Shown here in pieces: positions 55,481 through 64,000 of a stretch of 64,000 nucleotides of DNA; position 1 is the first letter of the stretch, and each line of letters opens with the position of its first letter. The stretch spans positions 2,172,501 through 2,236,500 of the forward strand of contig NC_017384.1 in assembly GCF_000223375.1 (NCBI RefSeq), in the 5' to 3' direction. The stretch is from Ketogulonicigenium vulgare WSH-001 (GTDB taxonomy: Bacteria; Pseudomonadota; Alphaproteobacteria; Rhodobacterales; Rhodobacteraceae). The notes under the pieces were generated by a model. It was given only the letters and a program-made list of their open reading frames with translations, was not told the origin of the DNA and did not search any database. A program made the position numbers and the translations under genes.

Positions 55481-55993
55481 TTATGCAGCTTTCTCTTCGA
55501 TGGTCGAGAGAATGCTCGCGATGTTCGAAGCAGGCGCGCCGATCGCACCAGCGATGTTCGAGGCAGGCGCACCAATGCACGACACGACCTGAGCGATAAG
55601 CTCTTCGCGCGAGGGCAGTTGGGCGACGGCCTTGACGCCGGCAGGATCCAGAGCGCTATCACCCATCGCACCGCCGAGGATGACCAGCTTGTCGTTGGTC
55701 TTGGCATATGCGTCGACGACCTTGGCAGCTGCCACGGGGTCTTCGGAATAGGAGATAACGGTCATGCCCGTCAGGTAGTCAGCAATGCTTTCGCAGGGCT
55801 TACCTTGCAGGGCGATCTTGGCGAGCTTGTTCTTGGCAACGCGAACGGACCCGCCTACGTCACGCATTTTCGCGCGCAGGTCCTGCATTTGTGCAACCGT
55901 CATGCCTTCGTAGCGGGCAACCACTACGACGCCAGAGCGTTCAAAGATTTGGCCGAGTTCTTCGACCAGAGACTCTTTTTGTGCTCTATCCAC
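55481..55993 (-). CDS. rplJ: 50S ribosomal protein L10, GTG start
   Basis: A 170-residue stalk base protein that binds L7/L12 dimers. [44 protein letters not shown] is diagnostic. The family start falls on GTG at 55993, seven bases after GGAG; the longer frame to 56044 adds an unrelated leader peptide. It follows a 270 bp leader after rplA, the usual place for L10 autoregulation. Confidence 0.95.
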   Translation of the reverse strand: MDRAQKESLVEELGQIFERSGVVVVARYEGMTVAQMQDLRAKMRDVGGSVRVAKNKLAKIALQGKPCESIADYLTGMTVISYSEDPVAAAKVVDAYAKTNDKLVILGGAMGDSALDPAGVKAVAQLPSREELIAQVVSCIGAPASNIAGAIGAPASNIASILSTIEEKAA

Positions 55994-56263
55994 AGTTTCA
56001 CTCCAAGTTTGGGGTTTCCCCCGGCTCAATTTGACCCCGCGCAAACGGGGCCGTTCGGGTCCAATTTCAGGGTCCCGAGGCCATGACCGCCCGTAGGTGC
56101 CGCGGTGGCACGAACGGAAATCGTGTTCTCGTTTCCCATCTCAGGAAGGTCTTATCGGAGTTTCCCCCGGCCCTCCGTCTCGGACAGGACAAGGCGGCTT
56201 TCGCCGCCTGGCCATCCCGGCCCACCCCAGACAGGGTGAGTCGGAAGATTCTTATAAGGCGCC
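55994..56263 (-). promoter_or_regulatory. rplJ leader (probable L10 autoregulatory leader)
   Basis: This 270 bp gap between rplA and rplJ has no gene. On the minus strand it contains an AGGCGGC-GAAA-GCCGCCT hairpin (56192-56209) with a GNRA-type loop, and purine-rich GGGGGAAAC stretches that could form part of an L10-binding kink-turn. A terminator-like T-tract is absent. The L10-leader assignment rests on position and size; I did not fold it fully. Confidence 0.5.
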
Positions 56264-56962
56264 TTACTTACCCGAAGCGCTGGCGACGTCAACCGAAACA
56301 CCAGGACCCATCGTCGAAGAAAGCGAGACTTTCTTCAGATAGGTGCCTTTGGCGCCGGTCGGACGGGCTTTAGCAACCGCGTCAACAAAAGCCGCGATGT
56401 TTTCAGCCAGCTTGTCAGCGCCAAACGAGGCTTTGCCAACGCCAGCGTGGATCACGCCTGCTTTTTCGACTTTGAAGGTCACTTGGCCGCCTTTGGCAGC
56501 TTCGACAGCTTCAGCGACGTCAACCGTCACGGTGCCGATCTTGGGGTTCGGCATCAGGTTGCGCGGGCCGAGGATCTTACCCAGACGACCAACGATGGGC
56601 ATCATGTCCGGGGTCGCGATGCAACGATCGAAGTCGATCTTGCCCGACTGGACGATTTCCATCAGGTCTTCTGCGCCAACAATGTCAGCACCGGCAGCTT
56701 TGGCCTGTTCAGCCTTTTCGCCGCGGGCGAACACTGCAACGCGCACGGTTTTACCGGTGCCGTTGGGCAGGTTGACCGAGCCGCGCACCATTTGGTCAGC
56801 GTAACGCGGGTCAACACCCAGGTTCAGCGCGACTTCGATGGTTTCGTCGAACTTGGCGGTTGCATTGGCCTTGACCAGAGCAACAGCGTCGTTCAGCGCC
56901 AGATTTTCTTTGCCTGCGAAAGCTTCGCGAGCGGCGGTGGTGCGTTTACCGAGTTTAGCCAT
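56264..56962 (-). CDS. rplA: 50S ribosomal protein L1
   Basis: A 232-residue E-site stalk protein. Diagnostic are the N-terminal [50 protein letters not shown] and the [17 protein letters not shown] block. It starts 3 bp after rplK. In E. coli L1 represses its own operon at the rplK leader. The C-terminus at [20 protein letters not shown] is normal. Confidence 0.97.
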   Translation of the reverse strand: MAKLGKRTTAAREAFAGKENLALNDAVALVKANATAKFDETIEVALNLGVDPRYADQMVRGSVNLPNGTGKTVRVAVFARGEKAEQAKAAGADIVGAEDLMEIVQSGKIDFDRCIATPDMMPIVGRLGKILGPRNLMPNPKIGTVTVDVAEAVEAAKGGQVTFKVEKAGVIHAGVGKASFGADKLAENIAAFVDAVAKARPTGAKGTYLKKVSLSSTMGPGVSVDVASASGK

Positions 56963-56965
56963 GAT

Positions 56966-57418
56966 TTAGCCTTTCACCTCGATACCGATCGACTTCGCCG
57001 AGCCGATAATGGTTTGCATCGCGCCTTCGATGTCGATGGCGTTCAGGTCTTTGAATTTCGCTTCAGCGATTTCGCGGACTTGAGCCAGCGTCACGGTGCC
57101 TGCAACTTCTTTACCCGGCTTCACCGAACCCTTGGGACGGTTACGCTTGCCAACCGGCTTCAGGCCAGCAGCTTTTTTCAGGAAGTAGGACGCGGGCGAG
57201 GACTTGGTCTCGATCGTGAACGACTTGTCTTGGTAATAGGTGATCACGGTCGGAACGGGCGAGCCGGGCTCCATATCTGCGGTCTTGGCGTTGAACGCCT
57301 TGCAGAATTCCATGATGTTGATGCCGCGCTGACCCAGTGCGGGGCCGACGGGCGGGGACGGGTTCGCTTGGCCTGCTTTAACTTGCAGCTTCAGCGAACC
57401 GATAACTTTCTTGGCCAT
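56966..57418 (-). CDS. rplK: 50S ribosomal protein L11
   Basis: A 150-residue protein of the GTPase-associated centre: [35 protein letters not shown], and the C-terminal rRNA-binding domain [33 protein letters not shown]. The prolines of the thiostrepton-site segment are intact. A strong GAAGGAGG ribosome-binding site precedes it. It lies 147 bp after nusG. Confidence 0.97.
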   Translation of the reverse strand: MAKKVIGSLKLQVKAGQANPSPPVGPALGQRGINIMEFCKAFNAKTADMEPGSPVPTVITYYQDKSFTIETKSSPASYFLKKAAGLKPVGKRNRPKGSVKPGKEVAGTVTLAQVREIAEAKFKDLNAIDIEGAMQTIIGSAKSIGIEVKG

Positions 57419-57565
57419 GGTGGCCTCCTTCGGTTCATAGCGGGTGACCCCGCCTTTTCCAACTCTGGCGCGGACGCGTCCTTGCCAGCACTCAGTTGCG
57501 TGGTCGGATCGGATGCCGCGGCACCCTCATCTCCCACGAACCGCCCTTTTGGGGCGGCCGCACCC

Positions 57566-58099
57566 TTAGCCCTGCTTTTGGACCTGGGTGAATTCCAGCT
57601 CGACCGGCGTTGCGCGGCCAAAGATCGATACGGTGACCTTCAGGCGCTGTGCGTCGCCATCGACTTCCTCGACGGTGCCATCGAAACCCTCGAACGGGCC
57701 GTCGTTGACTTTGACCTTCTCGCCGATCTCGAAACGCACCTGAATGCGTGGCGTTTCGGCCACGTCCTGAACGCGGTTCAGGATTGCGTTTACTTCGGCA
57801 TCGCGCATCGGCATCGGGCGGCCTTGCGGGCCCAGAAAACCGGTGACGCGGTTAATCGACGACACCAGATGAAAGCCCTTGTCGGACATTTCCATATGGA
57901 CCAGCACGTAACCGGGCATGAAACGACGCTCGGTCGTGACTTTCTTGCCGCGGCGCACTTCGATGACTTCTTCTGTCGGCACCAGTACTTCGTCGATCTG
58001 ATCTTCCAGACCCTGTTCAGCCACTTTGGTGCGGATTGTCTCGGCGATCTTCTTTTCGAAGTTCGAAAGAACCGAAACCGAATACCAGCGCTTCGCCAT
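57566..58099 (-). CDS. nusG: transcription termination/antitermination protein NusG
   Basis: A 177-residue elongation factor linking RNA polymerase to Rho or to ribosomal S10. The NGN domain (KRWYSVSVLSNFEKKIAETIRTKV through FMPGYVLVHMEM) is followed by a KOW domain at about 122-150 (FEIGEKVKVNDGPFEGFDGTVEEVD). It is the usual partner of secE, 171 bp upstream here, with a terminator-like hairpin between them. Confidence 0.97.
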   Translation of the reverse strand: MAKRWYSVSVLSNFEKKIAETIRTKVAEQGLEDQIDEVLVPTEEVIEVRRGKKVTTERRFMPGYVLVHMEMSDKGFHLVSSINRVTGFLGPQGRPMPMRDAEVNAILNRVQDVAETPRIQVRFEIGEKVKVNDGPFEGFDGTVEEVDGDAQRLKVTVSIFGRATPVELEFTQVQKQG

Positions 58100-58161
58100 C
58101 TCTCAAGAACCTCGTCGTCTGCTGGGGCAATGCCCCGTTTCATCATGCCCCGCCTGAAATG

Positions 58162-58190
58162 AAAAAGCGGCGCGCAACTTGATTCGCCGC
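58162..58190 (-). terminator. terminator-like hairpin between secE and nusG
   Basis: GCGGCG and CGCCGC form a 6 bp GC stem with a 12-base loop (58167-58190), followed by five Ts on the minus strand (58162-58166). It lies ~80 bp after secE. A further CAAGGGC/GCCCTTG stem-loop enclosing GGGTTGAACCC is at 58226-58258. Together they should reduce nusG transcription relative to secE. Confidence 0.55.
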
Positions 58191-58270
58191 ACGCCAGACA
58201 GGGAGTTTGGGGCGCTATTACAGTGCAAGGGCAACGGGTTCAACCCCCGAAGCCCTTGTTCGCTTGGGCC

Positions 58271-58471
58271 TTAGCCGCGGAAATAGCCGAGGATCACGTC
58301 CAAAAGGAAGCGGATCGAAATATCGACGGCCGAAAAGAACAGCGCAGCCAGCGCGGCAATCGCCACAACCATCAGCGTCGTTACCGTGACTTCGCGACGC
58401 GTCGGCCAGGTGATCTTGCCGATTTCGGCGCGAACCTGTTGGGCGAACTGGATCGGGTTGGTGCGGGCCAT
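58271..58471 (-). CDS. secE: preprotein translocase subunit SecE
   Basis: A 66-residue single-span SecE of the short alphaproteobacterial type, which stabilises SecY. The conserved amphipathic segment QQVRAEIGKITWPTRREVTVTTLMVV is followed by one membrane helix. A near-consensus promoter lies ~60 bp upstream. Normally tRNA-Trp and tuf lie directly upstream; here three other genes intervene. Confidence 0.96.
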   Translation of the reverse strand: MARTNPIQFAQQVRAEIGKITWPTRREVTVTTLMVVAIAALAALFFSAVDISIRFLLDVILGYFRG

Positions 58472-58530
58472 AACGCTGCCTTTAATGTGTTACCTGTGAG
58501 TGCTGACATAAGTCCGCAGGATTGGCGGGT

Positions 58531-58559
58531 TCAATAGCCGGTGGAAAGCGATTGTTCAA
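58531..58559 (-). promoter_or_regulatory. promoter of secE-nusG
   Basis: Minus-strand TTGAAC (58554-58559), a 17 bp spacer and TATTGA (58531-58536) lie 60 bp upstream of secE. The region is divergent from the GT25 gene, whose start lies about 80 bp away on the other strand. Confidence 0.65.
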
Positions 58560-58613
58560 GCACAACAAGGGCGGATAAGCTTGGACCACCTGCTTTTCGC
58601 CAAGGGGCTTTCG

Positions 58614-59366
58614 TTGCAGATATCCTATTACGTGATCAACCTCGACGACAATCCCGAACGGCTGCGGGCCTTCGCAGCACATATCCAGCCAGAAAATATC
58701 GCATATGAACGGGTTGCAGCCGTTGACGGTCGCCATGTCAGCCCTGCCAGCTTTCCGTCCTACAGCGCGAAAGCTGCGGTCGCTTTTTTCGGGCGCGGCC
58801 TGCTCGGCGGCGAGGTTGCCTGCTGCCTGTCCCATATTGATGCGCTGAACCGCTTTATGGCGGGCGACGCGCCTTACGCGATTATCTTCGAGGATGATGC
58901 CTGGGTCGCAGAGGATTTCACCGCAAAGGTCGAACGGGCCATAGCGCTTTTTGATGAAAAGCTGCCCGGCTGGCAGCTTTTGCACCTCTATCCCCGCACC
59001 TTGCGCGGTCACAGCCCCATCACCGCAGAGGGCGGCCATACTTTATTTGCCGCCCATGAATTCGCGGTTGGCACCGCCGCCATCGTCTATTCCCGCGCCG
59101 GCGCGAAAGCCGTGCTAGAGACCGCCGTGCCGATCTATGCGCCGTGGGATGTCCATCTCAAAGAAGTCACAGCGCGCCACGGTAAAAGCGGCGCGATAAC
59201 CCCAGCCCTGATCCAAACAAGTGACGCCCCCAGCGAGATCGCGGCATACGGCGCAAGGCGTAGCCAGATCAAAGGCCTGCGCGGCTGGTGGAATAAGCGT
59301 ATTCGCGTTGTGCGTCACCGCGCCTATGCCATCCGCAACCTGCTGCGCTATCGCCTGAAACTTTAG
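58614..59366 (+). CDS. glycosyltransferase family 25 (LPS-type)
   Basis: A 250-residue enzyme of the Lex1/LgtB-like GT25 family, which adds hexoses to lipopolysaccharide or capsule. The start SYYVINLDDNPERLRAF, the AAVDGR motif, GGEVACCLSHIDALNRF, and FEDDAW at 92-97 are the family signatures; the acidic motif should bind the metal-nucleotide sugar. There is no ATG: TTG at 58614 has AAGGGG six bases upstream, and TTG at 58581 would add 11 residues. It stands alone between secE and the LLM gene. Acceptor and sugar are unknown. Confidence 0.85.
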   Translation: MQISYYVINLDDNPERLRAFAAHIQPENIAYERVAAVDGRHVSPASFPSYSAKAAVAFFGRGLLGGEVACCLSHIDALNRFMAGDAPYAIIFEDDAWVAEDFTAKVERAIALFDEKLPGWQLLHLYPRTLRGHSPITAEGGHTLFAAHEFAVGTAAIVYSRAGAKAVLETAVPIYAPWDVHLKEVTARHGKSGAITPALIQTSDAPSEIAAYGARRSQIKGLRGWWNKRIRVVRHRAYAIRNLLRYRLKL

Positions 59367-59483
59367 CCTTTCGCGAACATTGTCTGTGCGTTCCTGCGCC
59401 TTTCGCATGGGGCGATCACGCTTTAAGTTCACATCCAAGCCAGCCGCGACCGGATTGCGGCATAAGTTGCAAAGGATAACTCC

Positions 59484-60512
59484 ATGGCAAAGCAGATTGA
59501 ATTCGGCCTTGATACATTCGGCGACGTGACCCGTCTGCCGGGCGGCAAGCCCACCTCGCATGGCCAAGTGTTGCGCGAATTGATCGCCGAGGGCGAGTTG
59601 GCCGAACAGGTCGGCGTCGATGTCTTTGGCGTCGGCGAGCACCACCGCGCCGACTTCGCCGTCTCGGCGATCGAGCCGGTTTTGGCCGCACTGGCGGTAA
59701 AAACCGAAAAGATCAAACTCGCCTCGGCCGTGACAGTCCTATCCTCGGACGATCCGATCCGCGTCTATCAGCGGTTCTCGACCGTGCAGGCGCTGTCGAA
59801 TGGCCGCGCCGAGATGATTTTGGGCCGTGGCTCGTTCACGGAATCCTTCCCACTGTTCGGCCTTGATCTGTCGGATTACGACAAGCTGTTCAGCGAAAAA
59901 CTGGATCTGCTGTCGCTGCTGTTGAAAGAGGAAAAGGTTAGCTGGAAAGGCACCATCCGCCCCGAGCTGAAGAAAGTCACCGTCTATCCCCGCCCCGAAG
60001 CCCCGATCAAAACCTGGATCGGTGTCGGCGGCAGCCCCGAATCGGTGGTGCGCACGGCCTCGTACAACATGCCGATGCTGCTGGCGGTCATTGGCGGCGC
60101 GGCCAGCCGGTTCAAGCCCTATGTCGACCTGTACAAGCGCGCCCATGACCAGTTCGGTACCAAGCCGCAGCCGATCGGCATGCATTCCCCCGGCCATGTC
60201 GGCCCCACCGACGCCGAGGCGCAGGAGGAATATTTCGAGGGCTACCAAAAGATGCATGCGCTGATCGGCAAAGAGCGCGGCTGGCCGCCCCTGCAAAAGG
60301 CCGATTTCCTGCGCGAAATCAGCCATGGCTCGCTGTATGTCGGCGGCCCCGAAACCGTCGCCCGCAAGATCGCCGATAACGTCAAGGCGCTGGATCTGGA
60401 TCGCTTTACGCTGAAATACAGCGCAGGCCCGCAGCTGTTCAGCACCCAGATGCGCGGGATCGAGCTGTTCGGCACCAAGGTGATCCCGCTGGTGCGCGAT
60501 ATGCTGGCCTGA
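59484..60512 (+). CDS. LLM-class flavin-dependent oxidoreductase
   Basis: A 342-residue luciferase-like monooxygenase with a TIM-barrel fold. Signature parts are FGLDTFGDVTRLPGG, AEQVGVDVFGVGEHHRADFAVSA, the SSDDPIRVYQRFSTVQALSNGRAEMILGRGSF segment that shapes the flavin site, and GGSPESVVRTASY. It should use reduced FMN or F420 supplied by another protein; the substrate is unknown. AAGGATAAC precedes the ATG. A bidirectional terminator lies just after it. Confidence 0.9.
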   Translation: MAKQIEFGLDTFGDVTRLPGGKPTSHGQVLRELIAEGELAEQVGVDVFGVGEHHRADFAVSAIEPVLAALAVKTEKIKLASAVTVLSSDDPIRVYQRFSTVQALSNGRAEMILGRGSFTESFPLFGLDLSDYDKLFSEKLDLLSLLLKEEKVSWKGTIRPELKKVTVYPRPEAPIKTWIGVGGSPESVVRTASYNMPMLLAVIGGAASRFKPYVDLYKRAHDQFGTKPQPIGMHSPGHVGPTDAEAQEEYFEGYQKMHALIGKERGWPPLQKADFLREISHGSLYVGGPETVARKIADNVKALDLDRFTLKYSAGPQLFSTQMRGIELFGTKVIPLVRDMLA

Positions 60513-60534
60513 CGGCCGCTAAGCCTGAAAAGAC

Positions 60535-60569
60535 ATGCCGCCCCGGACCTGCCGGGGCGGCATTTTTTT
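60535..60569. terminator. bidirectional intrinsic terminator, LLM gene and phosphoesterase gene
   Basis: ATGCCGCCCC and GGGGCGGCAT form a 10 bp perfect stem with an 8-base loop (60535-60562), followed by seven Ts on the plus strand. On the minus strand the stem is followed by GTCTTTTC. It serves both convergent genes. Confidence 0.85.
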
Positions 60570-60570
60570 A

Positions 60571-61512
60571 TTACAGCGCGGCGCTGAACATCAGCGTGCG
60601 GCTTTCCTCGCGGCCAAAGCCCTCGATCTCGATCCGGTCATCCAGCACCGAGATAATCGCATAGGCGGTGGTGTCGGGCGTATCGACCATACCTTTGAAG
60701 TTCACGAAATGCTGGCCAGCGTTCTCGCCGTAATTGCCTTCGTGGTTATGGCCGTTGAAATAGGCCATCACATTGCCATAGCGCGCCAGCAGGGCAACAA
60801 TCTCTTGGTCGTTCCACAGGTTGTGGTTGTTCGCCGGAAAGACGGGGTAGTGGCACAGGATGATCACGCGTTCATCCGCTGCCTCAGCCGCATCAAGACA
60901 GGCCTCCAGCCAGACCATCTGCTCATCCGACAGCGAGCCGTTCCAGCTTTGCGCATTGGGGGCGCCCGCCTCGCGCAGCGCGGCCAGACGCTGGGCCGCA
61001 ACCTCGCGGCGGGGATCGCCCACAGGCGGGGCAAAGGTCGACACGTCATTGCCGTCCAGCACGATAAAACGCACGCCTTTGACGGCGAAATGGTAATAAG
61101 GCGCGGGCATACCCACCGTGCGCACCACCGAGGGCAGCCATTCGGGCACGAAATCGAAATCATGGTTGCCCAGCACGAAGTGATTCTTGTGCTTTGACTT
61201 GTCATAGACTGGCAGAATGTGACTGAAGCTTTCCCAATGGCGGTCGATGATATCGCCAAGGGTCACGACAAATTCCAGATCGTCATGCGTGTTCAGATCG
61301 GCAATCGCCGCGTCCAGCTTCCACAGGGAATTGGCATAGAAGCGCACGCCTGCAGCATTGGGGACAACCGGCGCATATTGCGGGTCGGTGATCAGGCCAA
61401 AGCGGAACGGACCGCGCGCCTCGGCTTGCGCTTGTGCAGGCGTTGCGCCCATCAGCGGCGTCAGCAGTGCGGCGGCGGGGCCAGCGGCCAAAAGATTGCG
61501 ACGGGTGACCAT
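60571..61512 (-). CDS. Tat-exported metallophosphoesterase, ADPRibase-Mn-like
   Basis: A 313-residue calcineurin-like phosphoesterase. The N-terminus MVTRRNLLAAGPAAALLTPLMGATPAQA is a twin-arginine signal with likely cleavage near residue 29, so it acts in the periplasm. Metal-site motifs are TDPQY (D43), LGD at 85-87, GNHD at 115-118, CHYP and NGHNHEGNYG. The DPQY replacement of the usual DxH resembles manganese-dependent ADP-ribose/CDP-alcohol diphosphatases, a guess for the substrate class. I start at 61512, with AAAGGAC upstream. A Pho-box-like element lies upstream. Confidence 0.85.
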   Translation of the reverse strand: MVTRRNLLAAGPAAALLTPLMGATPAQAQAEARGPFRFGLITDPQYAPVVPNAAGVRFYANSLWKLDAAIADLNTHDDLEFVVTLGDIIDRHWESFSHILPVYDKSKHKNHFVLGNHDFDFVPEWLPSVVRTVGMPAPYYHFAVKGVRFIVLDGNDVSTFAPPVGDPRREVAAQRLAALREAGAPNAQSWNGSLSDEQMVWLEACLDAAEAADERVIILCHYPVFPANNHNLWNDQEIVALLARYGNVMAYFNGHNHEGNYGENAGQHFVNFKGMVDTPDTTAYAIISVLDDRIEIEGFGREESRTLMFSAAL

Positions 61513-61563
61513 TCGGTGTCCTTTCACGTCAGAAGTGTCAGGACATGCGGCTAAGGGCGCAAT

Positions 61564-61581
61564 TTGAACGGAAAATGACAA
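61564..61581 (-). promoter_or_regulatory. weak Pho-box-like element upstream of the phosphoesterase
   Basis: On the minus strand TTGTCAT (61575-61581) and CGTTCAA (61564-61570) are spaced by four bases, the layout of a PhoB site. The first half matches CTGTCAT at six of seven positions, the second at only about four. It is suggestive because the gene encodes an exported phosphatase-like enzyme. Confidence 0.25.
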
Positions 61582-61642
61582 ACATGCGAATTTTATCCGC
61601 ATCAGCGGGGATGCGCGCAGGCGATTATCATATGTGGGATTG

Positions 61643-61718
61643 TGGCAGGGGCAGCAGGGCTTGAACCCGCGACCTACGGTTTTGGAGACCGTCGCTCTAC
61701 CAACTGAGCTATACCCCT
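61643..61718 (-). tRNA. tRNA-Trp(CCA)
   Basis: The minus strand folds as a 76-nt cloverleaf: acceptor AGGGGTA/TGCCCCT with one wobble pair, D arm GCTC..GAGC, anticodon stem ACGGT/ACCGT around loop CTCCAAA (anticodon CCA), T loop TTCAAGC, G73 and an encoded CCA. It lies downstream of tuf copy 2, as is usual in this group, but secE does not follow directly. Confidence 0.97.
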
Positions 61719-61789
61719 AGGCCAAGAACCGAGTAATCGGAATAACCGTCTGACGCAAGAGGTCTTACGCCATTTTAACCCAGTTGCCG

Positions 61790-61820
61790 CAAAGGAAAAG
61801 GGCCGCCCATTGGGCGGCCC
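61790..61820 (-). terminator. intrinsic terminator after tuf copy 2
   Basis: GGGCCGCCC and GGGCGGCCC form a 9 bp perfect stem with a 3-base loop (61800-61820), followed on the minus strand by TTTTCCTTT (61790-61799). It lies 24 bp after the tuf stop and before tRNA-Trp, so the tRNA needs read-through or its own promoter. Confidence 0.8.
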
Positions 61821-61842
61821 TTCCAAGTTCACTGGTTGCCCA

Positions 61843-63027
<1,185 letters not shown>

Positions 63028-63044
63028 TCTCCTGGTGCTAGCAA

Positions 63045-63062
63045 CAGCGGCTTTCGCCGCTG
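63045..63062 (-). other. GNRA-loop hairpin in the tuf copy 2 leader
   Basis: CAGCGGC and GCCGCTG form a 7 bp stem closed by GAAA on the minus strand, 24 bp upstream of the tuf ATG. The stem-loop core matches the one in the rplJ leader at 56192-56209. Confidence 0.5.
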
Positions 63063-63107
63063 GACGGGGTGCGCCGTGGCCACCCGGCCCCGATTCACTT
63101 CGGGCGC

Positions 63108-63136
63108 GACATATGATTTTTAGGCCGCTGAATCAA
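63108..63136 (-). promoter_or_regulatory. promoter of tuf copy 2
   Basis: Minus-strand TTGATT (63131-63136), a 17 bp spacer and TATGTC (63108-63113) lie ~90 bp upstream of the tuf ATG and directly after the parC terminator hairpin. Confidence 0.65.
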
Positions 63137-63138
63137 GA

Positions 63139-63174
63139 GACCGGGCGCGACCCCAAAAGGTCAAGCGCCCGGTC
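63139..63174 (-). terminator. terminator-like hairpin after parC
   Basis: GACCGGGCGC and GCGCCCGGTC form a perfect 10 bp stem enclosing an inner GACC/GGTC pair (63139-63174), 17 bp past the parC stop. The following minus-strand sequence TCTCTTGATT is only partly T-rich and overlaps the next -35 box. Confidence 0.6.
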
Positions 63175-63191
63175 GCAGCATTTCAGCAACG

Positions 63192-64000
63192 TCAGTTGAA
63201 ACGGTTATCCCTGGGGAAACCGCGCGGCGCCATGCGGCCGGTGCCTGCGCGCTTGCCCAGCCATTCGCTCAGATCAGGCTCGGACCGCGTGCGGCCGCCG
63301 CTTTCTTTCCACGAAAGGCCCTGCGCCAAGGTCAGCGTGACCAGATCCGACAGCCCGCCATCCTTGAACTTTTGCAGCTTTACGCCTTTGCCGCGCGCCA
63401 TTTCCGGCAGCTCGTCCAGCGCGAAGACCAGCATCTTGCGGTTATCGCCGACGCAAGCGACGTGATCGCCTTGCACGGGCTTCACGATCAGCGCGCTCGC
63501 GCCTTCGGACAGGTTCAGCACCTGTTTGCCCGCACGGGTCTGCGCGATCACATCATCCTCGGCCACGATAAAGCCATCGCCCGCGCTCGAGGCAAGGATC
63601 AGTTTTTGCCCCGGACGGTGGATCAGCAGATCGACGATTTGCGCGTCATTGGGCAGATCGACCATCAGGCGCAGCGGCTCGCCCGTGCCGCGCCCGCCGG
63701 GCAGGTTCGCGGCCAGAACCGTATAGAATCGCCCGTTCGAAGCAAAGGCCAGCAGCCGGTCAGTCGTTTCCGCATGGAAGGCAAAACGGGCTTTGTCGCC
63801 GTCCTTGAACTTCATCTCTTGATCCAGCGCGATATGGCCCTTCATCGCGCGAATCCAACCCATGTCAGAACAGATCACGGTGACAGGCTCGCGTTCGATC
63901 ATCGCTTCCAGCGGCACATCGGCCACTTCTTTGCCCTCACCAAAGGCGGTGCGACGCGCGCCGCCCTTGCTGGTCTTGCCGAACTGTTTACGCACATCCT
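63192..64000 (-). CDS. parC: DNA topoisomerase IV subunit A, C-terminal part (5' end outside window)
   Basis: The frame stays open to the right edge of the window, giving about 269 C-terminal residues. They form the GyrA/ParC-type beta-propeller: VTVICSDMGWIRAMKGH, TTDRLLAFASNGRFYTVLAANLPGGRGTGEP, SSAGDGFIVAEDDVIAQTRAGKQVLNL and CVGDNRKMLVFALDELPEMARGKGVKLQ are propeller blades. The GKGVKLQKFKDGGLSDL end resembles ParC more than GyrA, and a GyrA-box is not apparent. ParC decatenates daughter chromosomes with ParE. Confidence 0.88.
   Translation of the reverse strand, partial: DVRKQFGKTSKGGARRTAFGEGKEVADVPLEAMIEREPVTVICSDMGWIRAMKGHIALDQEMKFKDGDKARFAFHAETTDRLLAFASNGRFYTVLAANLPGGRGTGEPLRLMVDLPNDAQIVDLLIHRPGQKLILASSAGDGFIVAEDDVIAQTRAGKQVLNLSEGASALIVKPVQGDHVACVGDNRKMLVFALDELPEMARGKGVKLQKFKDGGLSDLVTLTLAQGLSWKESGGRTRSEPDLSEWLGKRAGTGRMAPRGFPRDNRFN

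Noticed and set aside
57426..57460. TTGGAA-17-TATGAA promoter-like sequence just before rplK
   Set aside because: The -10 lies ~15 bp from the rplK ATG, so the transcript would start at or inside the ribosome-binding site.
58226..58258. tRNA-like T-loop (GGGTTGAACCC) between secE and nusG
   Set aside because: No acceptor, D or anticodon arms around it; it is better described as a nested stem-loop.

Overview
The window is a GC-rich chromosomal segment (roughly 60% G+C by eye) from an alphaproteobacterium, most likely a member of the Rhodobacteraceae/Paracoccaceae. Pointers are the bztABCD-type amino-acid transporter, an ATP12 chaperone gene, a luxR-luxI pair, long-form S14, the rpmH-rnpA-yidD-ttcA-yidC-MOSC-engB-argB order, and alphaproteobacterial r-protein sequences. 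The assignment rests on recalled family resemblance; no search was run.

Region 1 (1-5.1 kb) is accessory metabolism: an incomplete membrane protein, methionine aminopeptidase, a DUF454 membrane protein, an HxlR regulator divergent from a short-chain dehydrogenase, a VOC protein divergent from a MarR regulator, and Ada. Region 2 (5.2-13.2 kb) holds tRNA-Arg(ACG), an orphan sensor kinase on the minus strand and the plus-strand rpmH-to-argB cluster, which joins RNase P, membrane protein insertion, tRNA thiolation, a ribosome-biogenesis GTPase and arginine synthesis. Region 3 (13.2-19.7 kb) has a LysG/ArgP-type regulator divergent from a LysE exporter, then bztABCD for glutamate/glutamine/aspartate/asparagine uptake. 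Region 4 (19.7-25.2 kb) is a tightly packed minus-strand run: luxR, luxI, rarA, crcB, rluC, a HAD phosphatase and atp12.

Region 5 (25.3-58.5 kb) is the transcription/translation superoperon, nearly all on the minus strand. In transcription order it is secE-nusG, rplKA, rplJL, rpoBC, rpsLG-fusA-tuf, the S10 genes, the spc genes, adk, and rpsM-rpsK-rpoA-rplQ. It is not one uninterrupted unit: consensus-like promoters with 17-18 bp spacers precede secE, rpoB, rpsL, rpmC and rpsM, and strong hairpins or intrinsic terminators sit in most gaps over about 50 bp. Two unrelated genes, a DMT transporter and a putative rhamnosyl transferase, lie between rpoC and rpsL. Region 6 (58.6-64 kb) has a GT25 glycosyltransferase, an LLM-class flavin oxidoreductase and a Tat-exported metallophosphoesterase lodged between secE and tRNA-Trp. 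A second tuf copy, identical to the first, and the 3' part of parC follow.

No gap without a gene exceeds about 280 bases; the larger ones hold promoters, leaders or hairpins and are listed. I saw no IS element, prophage, CRISPR array or rRNA. The window is mostly core genome. The least explained signals are regulatory: a 3 x 16 bp tandem repeat between a terminator and a promoter inside the S10 cluster, paired TTATTCACAC repeats upstream of luxR, and systematic hairpins in the r-protein gaps.
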